Shown: positions 1-9,100 of the stretch, in pieces
How the letters are laid out: every line of letters starts with the position of its first letter
Position numbering within the stretch: position 1 is the first letter of the stretch
The notes under the pieces: model-generated
What the model was told of the DNA's origin: nothing
Database searches by the model: none
What the model saw: only the letters and a program-made list of their open reading frames with translations
Made by a program: the position numbers and the translations under genes
DNA from: Sulfurimonas sp. RIFOXYD12_FULL_33_39
GTDB lineage: Bacteria; Campylobacterota; Campylobacteria; Campylobacterales; Sulfurimonadaceae
Length of the DNA stretch: 64,000 nucleotides
Reading direction: 5' to 3'
Assembly (NCBI GenBank): GCA_001829785.1
Contig: MICF01000007.1
Span: 124,001-188,000 of the forward strand

Positions 1-962
1 GTATTGTTATAAACGTTGCTCTTCCTTATCAGGATTTGACAATTATGGATGCATGTATTGCTACAAAAACACCATATCTTGATACTGCAAATTATGAACA
101 TCCAGATGAAGCTAAATTTGAATATAAACTTCAATGGGCAAGAGATGCAAAATTTAAAGAAGCAGGGATTATGGGGCTTTTAGGAAGCGGATTTGACCCT
201 GGGGCTACAAATGTATTTTGTGCATATGCCCAAAAACACTACTTTGATGAAATACATACTATAGATATACTTGACTGTAATGCCGGTGATCACGGTTATG
301 CTTTTGCTACAAACTTTAATCCGGAAATTAACTTAAGAGAAGTATCTTCAAAGGGTCGTTATTGGGAAGAGGGCAGATGGATAGAGACTGAACCGATGGA
401 AATTATGCAAGTTTGGGACTATCCTGAAGTCGGTCCAAAAGATAGTTATTTGCTTTATCATGAAGAGATGGAATCACTTGTAAAGCACATAAAAGGACTA
501 AAGAGAATTAGATTTTTTATGACATTTGGACAGAGTTATCTTACTCATATGAAGTGCTTAGAAAATGTAGGTATGCTTGGAATTGAGCCTGTTGAACATA
601 AAGGGATGAAGATTGTTCCTATGGAATTTTTAAAAACACTTCTTCCAGATCCTGCGTCTCTTGGACCTCGTACAAAAGGAAAAACAAATATCGGTATTGT
701 AGCTGAAGGTATAAAAGACGGCAAAAAGAGAAAGATTTACATCTATCAAGTAAAAAATCATGAAGAGTGTTTCGCTGAGACAAACTCTCAAGGTGTTTCA
801 TATACGACAGGAGTTCCTGCTATGATTGGTGCAAAACTTATGTTAAAAGGTATTTGGAACGGTGTTGGAGTTTTCAACATGGAGCAGATGAATCCAGACC
901 CGTTTATGGATGAGATGAACACTAGTGGGCTTCCTTGGCAGATAAAAGAGTTAGAAGTATAG
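1..962 (+). CDS. Carboxynorspermidine/carboxyspermidine dehydrogenase (saccharopine dehydrogenase family), 5'-truncated
   Basis: The reading frame is already open at base 3 and runs into the first visible start-like codons without a stop, so the gene begins upstream of the window. What remains is the middle and C-terminal part of a saccharopine-dehydrogenase-like protein; the N-terminal nucleotide-binding glycine motif is missing. Segments such as GLLGSGFDPGATNVFCAYA and the end MNPDPFMDEMNTSGLPWQ are typical of the carboxynorspermidine dehydrogenase branch. In that pathway the enzyme joins aspartate semialdehyde to a diamine using NADPH. The nspC decarboxylase 880 bp downstream on the same strand supports this assignment over lysine-pathway saccharopine dehydrogenase. 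An HDOD gene follows after 9 bp. Confidence 0.85.
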   Translation, partial: IVINVALPYQDLTIMDACIATKTPYLDTANYEHPDEAKFEYKLQWARDAKFKEAGIMGLLGSGFDPGATNVFCAYAQKHYFDEIHTIDILDCNAGDHGYAFATNFNPEINLREVSSKGRYWEEGRWIETEPMEIMQVWDYPEVGPKDSYLLYHEEMESLVKHIKGLKRIRFFMTFGQSYLTHMKCLENVGMLGIEPVEHKGMKIVPMEFLKTLLPDPASLGPRTKGKTNIGIVAEGIKDGKKRKIYIYQVKNHEECFAETNSQGVSYTTGVPAMIGAKLMLKGIWNGVGVFNMEQMNPDPFMDEMNTSGLPWQIKELEV

Positions 963-971
963 AGTTTACAG

Positions 972-1826
972 ATGACTTTTAAGCATATAATATCAAATTT
1001 AGAGTCATTGCCTCCGTTGTCAAATACGGCATTTATGATACAAAAGCTCTATAGTCGCGGTGCTAAAAATATTGATATTATAAAACTTGTTAGAGTCATA
1101 GAAGGAGATGCCGTTTTAGCCGCAAATATTTTAAAAATGATAAATGCACCTATATACGGCTTTTCAAGAAAAATTATTTCAATTTCGCAAGCCGTAACAC
1201 TTTTTGGTACTGATGAAATATACGGCTTAGTCTTAAAATATGCCATACAAGAACAGTTAAAAGCAAAAACAAATATATATGGCGTTGATAATGAGAAATT
1301 TAATGATATTTGTCATCTTCAAAGCACTCTAATGATGCAGTGGTACTCTAAAATAGACCTTAGACATGCCCAGTTTTTATCTCCACTGGCTCTAATAATG
1401 GAGACTGGAAAGCTTATTTTGGCAAAAGAGGTTATGCAAAGTAATTTTTCAAAAGAGTTTACTTCAGGATATATAAAATCTAACAATAGTACTGAGTTTG
1501 AGTATCGTTTATTAGATACAACAACATACTATCTCACAGGATTGCTTTTTGAACATTGGAATTTAGAGCCACTCTATGTAGAGATATTAAAAGGACTAGA
1601 TTTTGAATCAGACAACTCTTCTAAGGTAGAATCATATATAAACTCTTTAGATATTGTGAGAACTGCAGTAAATTTAAAAAATGTTTTAACAGATACTTCC
1701 ATTAAAGATGCTTGCGAAATGGTAGAAGATATTGAGCTTGATGTTGAACATTTTAAGAGAGTTGCAAATAGAGTTAAAGAGCAATACGGTAAAATTTTAA
1801 AAGATAGAGTAAAAAATATTAGATAA
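972..1826 (+). CDS. HDOD domain protein
   Basis: A 284-residue soluble protein with an HDOD domain over about residues 8-200 (LPPLSNTAF near the start; VIEGDAVLAANILKMINAP; SISQAVTLFG). HDOD domains are relatives of HD phosphohydrolases that usually lack the metal ligands and act in signalling or regulation. I see no attached GGDEF, EAL or receiver domain, so the output is unknown. It lies 9 bp after the dehydrogenase and 13 bp before nspC, so the three are probably co-transcribed. Why a signalling domain sits inside a polyamine operon is not clear from the sequence. Confidence 0.8.
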   Translation: MTFKHIISNLESLPPLSNTAFMIQKLYSRGAKNIDIIKLVRVIEGDAVLAANILKMINAPIYGFSRKIISISQAVTLFGTDEIYGLVLKYAIQEQLKAKTNIYGVDNEKFNDICHLQSTLMMQWYSKIDLRHAQFLSPLALIMETGKLILAKEVMQSNFSKEFTSGYIKSNNSTEFEYRLLDTTTYYLTGLLFEHWNLEPLYVEILKGLDFESDNSSKVESYINSLDIVRTAVNLKNVLTDTSIKDACEMVEDIELDVEHFKRVANRVKEQYGKILKDRVKNIR

Positions 1827-1839
1827 GTGTAGATAAATT

Positions 1840-2979
1840 ATGAATCAATTAAAAACACCATACTATATGTGTGAAGAATCACTTTTAAGAAAAAATCTTG
1901 AATTGTTGGATTATGTACAAAGACAAAGCGGGGCGAAAATTATTTTAGCTCTAAAGGGTTTTGCAATGTGGAGTACATTTCCACTAGTAAAACAGTATTT
2001 AAAAGGGTGTACTTCAAGCGGATTGCATGAAGCATTGTTGGCTAGAGAAGAGTTTGCAAAAGATAATAAAAATCTTGAAGTTCATACTTACTCTCCTGCG
2101 TACAAAGACGAGGATATTGATGAGATAGCGCGCATATCCGATCATATTGTATTTAACTCCCCAAACCAGCTTTTTAAATATGCCACAAGAGTAAAAGAGA
2201 TAAATAGACATGTAAGTCTCTCTTTAAGAATAAATCCCGAGCAGTCATCATCTCCAAAAGATATATATAATCCGTGCGGACTTTATAGCCGATTGGGAAC
2301 AACTCTTGCAAATTTTGATGAGAGAGTGTTGGAGCATATAGACGGGCTTAATTTTCATGCACTTTGCGAACAAGATGTTGACGCATTAGAGGATGTTTTA
2401 GAGGTATTTGAAGCAAAGTTTTCAAAGTACTTTAAAAATATGAAGTATATAAATTTTGGCGGCGGACACCATATAACTAAAAAAGGTTATGATGTTGAGA
2501 AGCTTATCGGTGTAATTAAAGAGTTTAAAGCAAAATATAATGTTGATGTATATTTAGAACCCGGTGAAGCAGTTGGATGGCAAACCGGAACTTTGGTAAG
2601 CAGTGTATTGGATATTGTGCATAACGGCATGGATATAGCAATTTTAGACACTTCCGCGGAAGCGCATATGCCTGATACACTTGCAATGCCTTATCGTGCA
2701 ATGGTGCGAGGAAGCGGTGAAGCAGGAGAGAAGAGATATACATACCGTTTTGGCGGAAATACATGTCTAGCGGGAGATATAATGGGTGATTACTCTTTTG
2801 AAGAACCTTTACATGTGGGCGATAAAGTAATATTTGAAGATCAAATTCACTACACTTTTGTAAAAAACACGACGTTCAACGGTATAAAGTTACCCTCATT
2901 GGTTATACTAAGAGAGGATGAAACTGTTGATGTTATAAAAGAGTTTGGATATCAAGACTACAAAGGAAGACTTTCATGA
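1840..2979 (+). CDS. nspC: Carboxynorspermidine/carboxyspermidine decarboxylase
   Basis: A 379-residue PLP-dependent fold-III decarboxylase, close to the usual length of the family. The PLP lysine is in ALKGFAMWS near residue 39. Other landmarks are NFHALCEQ, the glycine-rich phosphate-binding stretch NFGGGHH, LEPGEAVGW, and the C-terminal GNTCLAGD. It removes CO2 from carboxy(nor)spermidine to give (nor)spermidine, the last step of the route begun by the dehydrogenase at the window start. With speA at 39977-41806 as a possible source of agmatine and then putrescine, this fits the aminopropyltransferase-independent spermidine pathway of Campylobacterota. Its stop overlaps the start of a 22-codon reading frame. 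Confidence 0.92.
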   Translation: MNQLKTPYYMCEESLLRKNLELLDYVQRQSGAKIILALKGFAMWSTFPLVKQYLKGCTSSGLHEALLAREEFAKDNKNLEVHTYSPAYKDEDIDEIARISDHIVFNSPNQLFKYATRVKEINRHVSLSLRINPEQSSSPKDIYNPCGLYSRLGTTLANFDERVLEHIDGLNFHALCEQDVDALEDVLEVFEAKFSKYFKNMKYINFGGGHHITKKGYDVEKLIGVIKEFKAKYNVDVYLEPGEAVGWQTGTLVSSVLDIVHNGMDIAILDTSAEAHMPDTLAMPYRAMVRGSGEAGEKRYTYRFGGNTCLAGDIMGDYSFEEPLHVGDKVIFEDQIHYTFVKNTTFNGIKLPSLVILREDETVDVIKEFGYQDYKGRLS

Positions 2980-3044
2980 AAATATTAGCTATATATCGTA
3001 TGAATATAATAAATAAACTTTGCTTACTTGTGGGAGAAGATTAA
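2976..3044 (+). CDS. Possible 22-codon linker ORF between nspC and the methyltransferase
   Basis: The frame begins with an ATGA overlap on the nspC stop, encodes 22 residues (MKILAIYRMNIINKLCLLVG, then ED) and ends in TAATG, overlapping the next gene's start. Overlap at both ends is the geometry of translational coupling. It may equally be a remnant of a deleted gene, or chance in AT-rich DNA. No domain can be recognised and no strong ribosome binding site precedes it. Confidence 0.2.
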   Translation: MKILAIYRMNIINKLCLLVGED

Positions 3045-3598
3045 TGATTGAAGATAAACAGAGATGGAATGAGAGGTATTTGGATAATCCAATGCCTCAG
3101 AGTGTTTCACCATTGGTTGAGAAATATATACAACATGTAAAAGTCGGTCATGCAATAGATATTGCCTGTGGAACAGGTAGAAATACGCACTATTTAGCTG
3201 ACTTGGGATTTATTGTCGATGCCGTTGATATATCAGATTATGCATTAAATAAAGTAAAAAAAAGTTCGACTATAAATAAGATAGACACTGATTTAGACAA
3301 ATATAACTTAACTCCAAATAAGTATGATTTAATAGTTAATGTAAACTATTTAAATCGCAGATTGGTATCTCAGATGAAAGATGCTCTAAAAAGTGGCGGT
3401 GTTATAATGTTTGAAACTTTTATAGTTGCTCATGGCGATTTTAAACTTCCGACTACAAATTTAGATTATCTTTTACGTAAAAATGAGCTTTTACACTCTT
3501 TTATCGGTCTTGATGTAATTTACTATGAAGAGAAGATAGACACAAATCTAAGAGGAGAGCGAATTAAAGTCGCTTCTTTAGTGGCTAAAAAAGTTTAA
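3044..3598 (+). CDS. Class I SAM-dependent methyltransferase (TehB/UbiE-like)
   Basis: A small Rossmann-fold methyltransferase of about 184 residues. The SAM-binding glycine motif is AIDIACGTGRNTHYLADLGF, followed by the acidic VDAVDIS and the NVNYLNRR segment. I place the start at ATG 3044 because GGGAG at 3032-3036 is well spaced from it; the frame is open further upstream to a TTG at 3020 that has no good binding site. The N-terminus WNERYL resembles small tellurite-resistance-type or generic methyltransferases, but the substrate cannot be inferred. The gene ends in a bidirectional hairpin shared with the converging chemotaxis receptor gene. Confidence 0.8.
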   Translation: MIEDKQRWNERYLDNPMPQSVSPLVEKYIQHVKVGHAIDIACGTGRNTHYLADLGFIVDAVDISDYALNKVKKSSTINKIDTDLDKYNLTPNKYDLIVNVNYLNRRLVSQMKDALKSGGVIMFETFIVAHGDFKLPTTNLDYLLRKNELLHSFIGLDVIYYEEKIDTNLRGERIKVASLVAKKV

Positions 3599-3610
3599 TA
3601 CTTTTTTAGC
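3584..3610. terminator. Bidirectional hairpin terminator between the methyltransferase and MCP genes
   Basis: A perfect 11-bp inverted repeat, GCTAAAAAAGT then ACTTTTTTAGC, separated by a 5-base loop containing the methyltransferase stop codon. The A and T runs give a U-tract in both directions, fitting a shared terminator for convergent genes. Confidence 0.75.
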
Positions 3611-5198
3611 TTTTAAATTCATTTATACTAGAATCAAGCGAGTTCGCAACTTCGAGCAGACTTTTAGAATCATTTTCTATACTAAGTACTCTCTCTTTGT
3701 TTGAAGTTGATAGATTGTTAATTTCCGAAATTTTGCTTATGATTTCATCAGTGTGTTTTACAATAGTCTCAGAATCATTGACAGACTGTATTGCCACTTC
3801 AATAGAGTGTCTCATTTCATACGATGTGTCGTTTATTTTTTCTTCAACATCTTTAGATATAGCCGTAAGTTTTTCCATTCCTTTTGCATTATTATTCATT
3901 TTATCGCTAACATCATTGATTGATTGAACAATAGTGCTTACACTAATCTCTATCTCTGAAAGCGATTTTTGCGTTCTCTCTGCAAGTTTACGTACTTCAT
4001 CTGCAACGACTGCAAAACCGCGACCGTGTTCTCCCGCACGAGCAGCTTCAATAGCGGCATTAAGAGCAAGAAGATTAGTCTGTTCTGCTATATCTTTAAT
4101 AACAAGTAAAACACTTTTTACCTGATCTGCATCTTGTTTTAAGTGAGACAGTTGACTTGAGAGATCGTTTTCTACCTCTATAAACGAGTCAACTTCGTTG
4201 ACCAGTTCATCAAGCGCTTTTTTTGATGACTCAAGATTTTCATTTGCCAGTGAAACTTTTTTCTGTGTTTCTCTAGCCATCTCTATAGATTTATCAAGAA
4301 TATCTTTTATAGATTTACTTTTATGTGTAGTGTCAGAGACAATTATACTTTCATTCTCTATGCTTTCATGAATAGAATAAGACGCTTTTGTAATTGTATT
4401 TGCAATTAAAACATTTCTACTTCCAAGAGATTTTACATCATTAATTGTATTTTGTATAGCAGCAACAAAGTCATTAACTGCGTATGCGGATTCTGCAAAC
4501 TCATTTTTTTGTACTATTTCAATTCGTCTAGTTAAATCTTTATCTCCGTCAACAAGTGCACGAATACGAGCACGAAGTTCATCTAAAGGTGCAAGAACCT
4601 CTTTTTTAAAAAACATACTAATTATAATTGCAAAAGCTACAAATACTATAATTAGAGTTATTAATAAAATCATTTTTGTATTATCAATCTCTTTGTCATT
4701 AGAATCAAGAGAGATAACAAGATTCATAACACCCAGTATATCGCCTACTTTCGCATTAGCATGACAGGATAAACATGTATTCTCGGCTACCATAGGATTA
4801 AGAAGTTGAATTGAGTGGTGCTCGGCATCTTTCTTTTCAATTGTTCTTGATTTTTTTGTAGCAAATATCTCTTTAATTAATGGGTCATTTGTAAAAGTTT
4901 CACCATCTTGTTTATATAGTTCTAATACAATTTCAGATTTATACACGTCAAGTAAATCAATTCCGTTGATATTTTTCGCCTTACTTAGTGTCTCTTCAAC
5001 AACTTTTGGGTCACCTGATAACATACTCTGAGTAACTGTTTGAAATATAGATTGGCTCAACATTTCCAGAGACTGCTTTGCTGTTTTATTTGAAAAATCA
5101 TTAAAAGTATAAGATATATAACTATACATAGAAACTATTGCGAGAGCGCCAAAAAATAGAATTGTAATTATAATGCGAGATTTTACAGTTGCTAACAT
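3606..5198 (-). CDS. Methyl-accepting chemotaxis protein with CxxCH (probable c-type haem) sensor domain
   Basis: A 530-residue transducer. A membrane segment lies at about residues 9-30, a periplasmic domain at about 31-175 and a second membrane segment at about 176-197. A HAMP region (about 200-255) and the cytoplasmic signalling domain follow; its hairpin tip includes [20 protein letters not shown]. The periplasmic domain carries C142-L-S-C145-H146, a c-type haem-attachment motif, in a context resembling the Tll0287-like/DUF3365 sensor family. A haem there could sense redox state or a gas ligand; this is inference. No C-terminal CheR/CheB pentapeptide is evident. The gene is transcribed alone, 147 bp downstream of recO. 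Confidence 0.9.
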   Translation of the reverse strand: MLATVKSRIIITILFFGALAIVSMYSYISYTFNDFSNKTAKQSLEMLSQSIFQTVTQSMLSGDPKVVEETLSKAKNINGIDLLDVYKSEIVLELYKQDGETFTNDPLIKEIFATKKSRTIEKKDAEHHSIQLLNPMVAENTCLSCHANAKVGDILGVMNLVISLDSNDKEIDNTKMILLITLIIVFVAFAIIISMFFKKEVLAPLDELRARIRALVDGDKDLTRRIEIVQKNEFAESAYAVNDFVAAIQNTINDVKSLGSRNVLIANTITKASYSIHESIENESIIVSDTTHKSKSIKDILDKSIEMARETQKKVSLANENLESSKKALDELVNEVDSFIEVENDLSSQLSHLKQDADQVKSVLLVIKDIAEQTNLLALNAAIEAARAGEHGRGFAVVADEVRKLAERTQKSLSEIEISVSTIVQSINDVSDKMNNNAKGMEKLTAISKDVEEKINDTSYEMRHSIEVAIQSVNDSETIVKHTDEIISKISEINNLSTSNKERVLSIENDSKSLLEVANSLDSSINEFKS

Positions 5199-5215
5199 GT
5201 GTTACCGTCCAAAAT

Positions 5216-5234
5216 TAAAATAATAGTTATTTTA
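5216..5234. promoter_or_regulatory. Palindrome upstream of the MCP gene
   Basis: TAAAATAA and TTATTTTA are perfect inverted arms around TAG, 18 bp upstream of the MCP start. Placement and symmetry suit an operator, but an AT-only palindrome is easy to obtain by chance here. Confidence 0.2.
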
Positions 5235-5345
5235 TCATAACAATGTCTCAAAATATGTTTTTTTTCTTATTTTTTAAGATTAAAGTGAGATTGTTGTTTT
5301 ATAGTATTTTCTATGGACAATTTAAGTTAAATAGTGTGTAAAATA

Positions 5346-5966
5346 TCACAGACCTTCCAATAAAATATACCAAAGTCTATCTACTTCTTCATTGCTTAAA
5401 AATAGGGTAGATTTATTTTTAAGCAATTCTCCTAATGCATCTTTTTTTATACTAAATGTATTTGAACACTGTTTGTGAACAGGTAAAAAAGCACGAAGAA
5501 GCGAAACGTCATCTTCAATTATTTTATTTGAACATAAAAAACACTCAAACTCATTATGTAATCTTCCTTCATGTTCTAATAATTTTATGTATGATTCAAC
5601 GGCTACTCTTTTTGGATTTTGCCTATTCCAGTTTATTGAAGCACTCTCTAAAAGTTCAAAGTAAAATGCATCTAATTCATCTGCATCTTTTAGATGTTTA
5701 TAAAATAGAGTAGTAAAATCCTGCCATACTCTTAGAAGTTTATAATCATTTATCCATTTAAAACCAATATGAATTACATCTTTTAATCTATATATAGTTG
5801 ATTTAGGCGAATTCTCCTTTTCATAATCAATTTTAAATCCAAGATTGATTACGCTATGCCTTGCTCCATAGAATCTGTAAAGAGTATCTAAGCTCTCTCT
5901 TGATACTATTGTGACTATCAAATCTTCATCTTTTACTCTGTTAAGATTTAGAATAAAACCTTGCAT
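5346..5966 (-). CDS. recO: RecO-like recombination mediator
   Basis: A 206-residue protein with the short Campylobacterota form of RecO. The N-terminus (MQGFILNLNRVKDEDLIV) matches the OB-fold entry of the family. A helical middle follows, then a Cys pair, FECFLCSNK, and a later H-x2-C (VHKQC), which together form the probable zinc site. RecO loads RecA onto SSB-coated DNA in the RecFOR pathway. It is smaller than the roughly 240-residue proteobacterial RecO, as is usual for this phylum. It diverges from gltB across a 177-bp spacer. Confidence 0.75.
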   Translation of the reverse strand: MQGFILNLNRVKDEDLIVTIVSRESLDTLYRFYGARHSVINLGFKIDYEKENSPKSTIYRLKDVIHIGFKWINDYKLLRVWQDFTTLFYKHLKDADELDAFYFELLESASINWNRQNPKRVAVESYIKLLEHEGRLHNEFECFLCSNKIIEDDVSLLRAFLPVHKQCSNTFSIKKDALGELLKNKSTLFLSNEEVDRLWYILLEGL

Positions 5967-6046
5967 GTCTAGCTTCTTTTATACTCATATTTTATTTTTT
6001 GTTAGAAAATCATCTGGATATTATAATTTTTTAAACCTTTAAACTG

Positions 6047-6052
6047 TATAAT
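6047..6052 (+). promoter_or_regulatory. Probable -10 element of the gltBD promoter
   Basis: TATAAT, preceded by TG two bases upstream (an extended -10), sits about 92 bp before gltB in the recO-gltB divergent spacer. The -35 region is T-rich with no clear TTGACA, as is common in Campylobacterota. Confidence 0.5.
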
Positions 6053-6100
6053 GCAACTCTTGTCTCTAAATAGGCTAAGTTTCTTTAAAAAGAGATTAAA

Positions 6101-6119
6101 TTTGTAATAAAATTACAAA
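6101..6119. promoter_or_regulatory. Operator-like palindrome in the gltB leader
   Basis: TTTGTAAT and ATTACAAA are perfect 8-bp inverted arms around AAA. The site lies between the probable -10 element and the GGAG ribosome binding site of gltB, where a bound repressor would block transcription. A nitrogen- or redox-responsive regulator is possible, but none can be named. Confidence 0.4.
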
Positions 6120-6143
6120 AAAATGTAAAATATAGGAGTTAAT

Positions 6144-9100
6144 ATGGTTGAATATCATGACTTATTGAGATCATTCAAAGATAATTGTGGTTTTGGTCTC
6201 GTAGCAAACATTAAAAATAGAGCGTCTCATAAAATTTTAAATGATGCTATAACTGCATTGGAAAGAATGATGCACCGCGGTGCAGTAGCGGCTGATGGCA
6301 AAACGGGAGACGGAAGCGGATTGCTTTTATCTTTTCCTGAAGAATTTTTACGCAAAGAAGCTACTAAAGAGGGCATTGAATTACCAAAACAATTTGCAAT
6401 AGCTTCTATTTTTACAAAAGATATCAAAAACTTAGATATAGTAGAGAATATCTGTGAAGCAAATGACTTGAAAATTGTATTTCGCAGAACGGTTCCTATT
6501 GATGTAAATGCACTAGGCGAACAAGCTCTTGCGTCACTGCCTAATATGGTTCAACTTTTTATTACTCCAAACTCAATAATGGCTACAAACAGATTTGATG
6601 CACTTTTATACCTTTCTCGTAAAGAGAGTGAGCATAAACTTGTAAATGATAGAGATTTTTATATTGCATCAATGAGTTCAAAAGTTCTTTCATATAAAGG
6701 ACTTGTTATGCCTACCCATATTAAAGAGTTTTATAAAGATTTGCAAGATGAGAGTTTTAAAATATCTTTTTCACTTTTTCATCAGAGATTTTCAACAAAC
6801 ACGCTTCCGGAATGGAGACTTGCACAGCCGTTTCGCTCAGTTGCTCACAACGGTGAAATAAACTCCGTAGAAGGAAATCGTTTTAATGTTGAAATAAAAT
6901 CAGAATCAATAAAAAGTGAAGTTTTTACTAACGAAGAGATACAAAGAATACTTCCTATTTTACAATTGAAATCATCAGACAGCGCAAGTGCCGATAACTT
7001 TTTTGAATTTCTTCTCGTAAACGGTATGGATTTCTTTAAAGCTGTTCGTGCAGTTATCCCGGCTGCTTGGCAAAATGCTCCACATATGGATCCTGAACTT
7101 CGTGCATTTTATGAGTTCCAATCAACGGTTTTTGAAGCTTGGGACGGTCCGGCGGCATTTTCCGTTACTGATGGCAGATATGTAGGATGTGTGTTAGATA
7201 GAAACGGTCTTCGTCCTTCAAAATATATAATTACAAAAGATGACACTCTTTTGATTGCAAGTGAATACGGTGTTACAGATATTCCTGAAGAGAATATTAA
7301 AGAAAGAGGTCGTCTTCAATCCGGAGAGATGTTAGGGCTTGACCTTAAATTTGGAAAAATATTTAAAAACAGTGAAATTAACGATTATTTAAAAAGTTCA
7401 AACCCATATATGAAGTGGTTAAATGAGCATATGATATATCTGCAAGAACATGTAAGCGAACAGTACATGTCAGATTCTGAGTATGATAAACAAGAGTTGA
7501 TAAACAGACAGAGATATTTTAACGTAACGCATGAAGTTATAGAGCAAGTTATCGAGCCTATGATTGTTGAAGGAAAAGAGGCAGTAGGCTCTATGGGTGA
7601 TGATACTCCGCTTGCCGCATTTTCAAACAAACAAAGAGCATTTAGTGATTTCTTTAAACAAAAATTTGCTCAAGTGACAAACCCGCCGATTGATCCGATT
7701 AGAGAGAAAGTCGTTATGAGTTTAAATACGGGCTTTGGAGAAGTTCACAACATACTTGATGAAGTTCCTTTTCATGCGCATCGTTTAAAATCAATTTCTC
7801 CAATAATAACAAGTGAAAAATTAAAAGTATTAAAATCTTTCGGAGATAAAAAATCTCCTAGTTATCAAGATTTTTACCGTAATAAAACATTTTCGACAGC
7901 TTATGAACAAGATTTGAAAAAAGCATTAGACTCCTTAGTTGAAAATGTTATTAATTCTGTTAAAAATGAAGGTACCAGAATTGTTATTTTAGATGATTAT
8001 GAGTTTAGTCAAAAAAATAGAGTTATGCCTATGGCTATGGCAATAGGACGTTTAAATATAGCACTTTTAAAAGCTAAAATTCGTCATCTTGTATCTATGG
8101 TTGCAGTTACATGTGAAGTGCATGATTCTCATAGCGCAGCTGTACTTATCGGTTATGGTGCAAATGCGATTCATCCTAAACTTTTGGCAGAAACGGTAAT
8201 AGAACATACGAAAAGGTCTAAAGCGATAACGCTTGACTGTAATGCAGCTTTAAAAGCTGTTCATTGCTCTTTAAATGCCGGAATTTTAAAAATAATGTCT
8301 AAAATGGGTATATCTACTATTGCATCGTATAGAAACGCGGGTCTGTTTGACGTTATGGGACTTAGTAATCAAATAGTAAGAGAGTGCTTTGAGATGTCAA
8401 ATTCTGCACTTGGCGGACTTGATTATAACGATATTGATGAGAGACTTAAAAAATATCATACGGAAGCGTTTAGCGAGAGTGGGTTTAATAAAATTTTCCC
8501 GCTAAATATCGGCGGATATTATAAGTTTTATAGCGATCAAGAGCATCATGATTTCGGTCCTGCAGTCATCCACGCTATACATGCTACGGCAGAAAGCGGA
8601 AGTAAGAAAGATTATGAAAAACTAAGAGATTTGGTAAATAAAAGAGGATTGAAATTTATTCGTGATTTCTTTGAATTAAAATCAGACAGAAAAGCTATTG
8701 ATATCTCCGAAGTTGAACCAAAAGAAGAGATATTTAAAAGATTTGCTTCTGCTGCAATGAGTCTTGGTTCAATCTCTCCGGAAGCTCATGAGACTATTGC
8801 TATGGCAATGAATAGAATCGGCGCTCAGTCAAACTCTGGAGAAGGTGGAGAAGACAGCGAGCGTTTCGGAACTGATAGAAACTCAAAGATAAAACAAGTG
8901 GCATCAGGAAGATTCGGTGTTACGCCTGCTTATTTGCGTTCGGCTGAAGAGATTCAGATTAAAGTTGCTCAAGGTGCAAAACCAGGTGAAGGCGGACAGC
9001 TTCCAGGACATAAAGTTTCAGCTCTTATCGGTAAACTTCGTTATACGATACCGGGTGTTACTCTGATTTCTCCTCCTCCTCATCATGATATCTACTCTAT

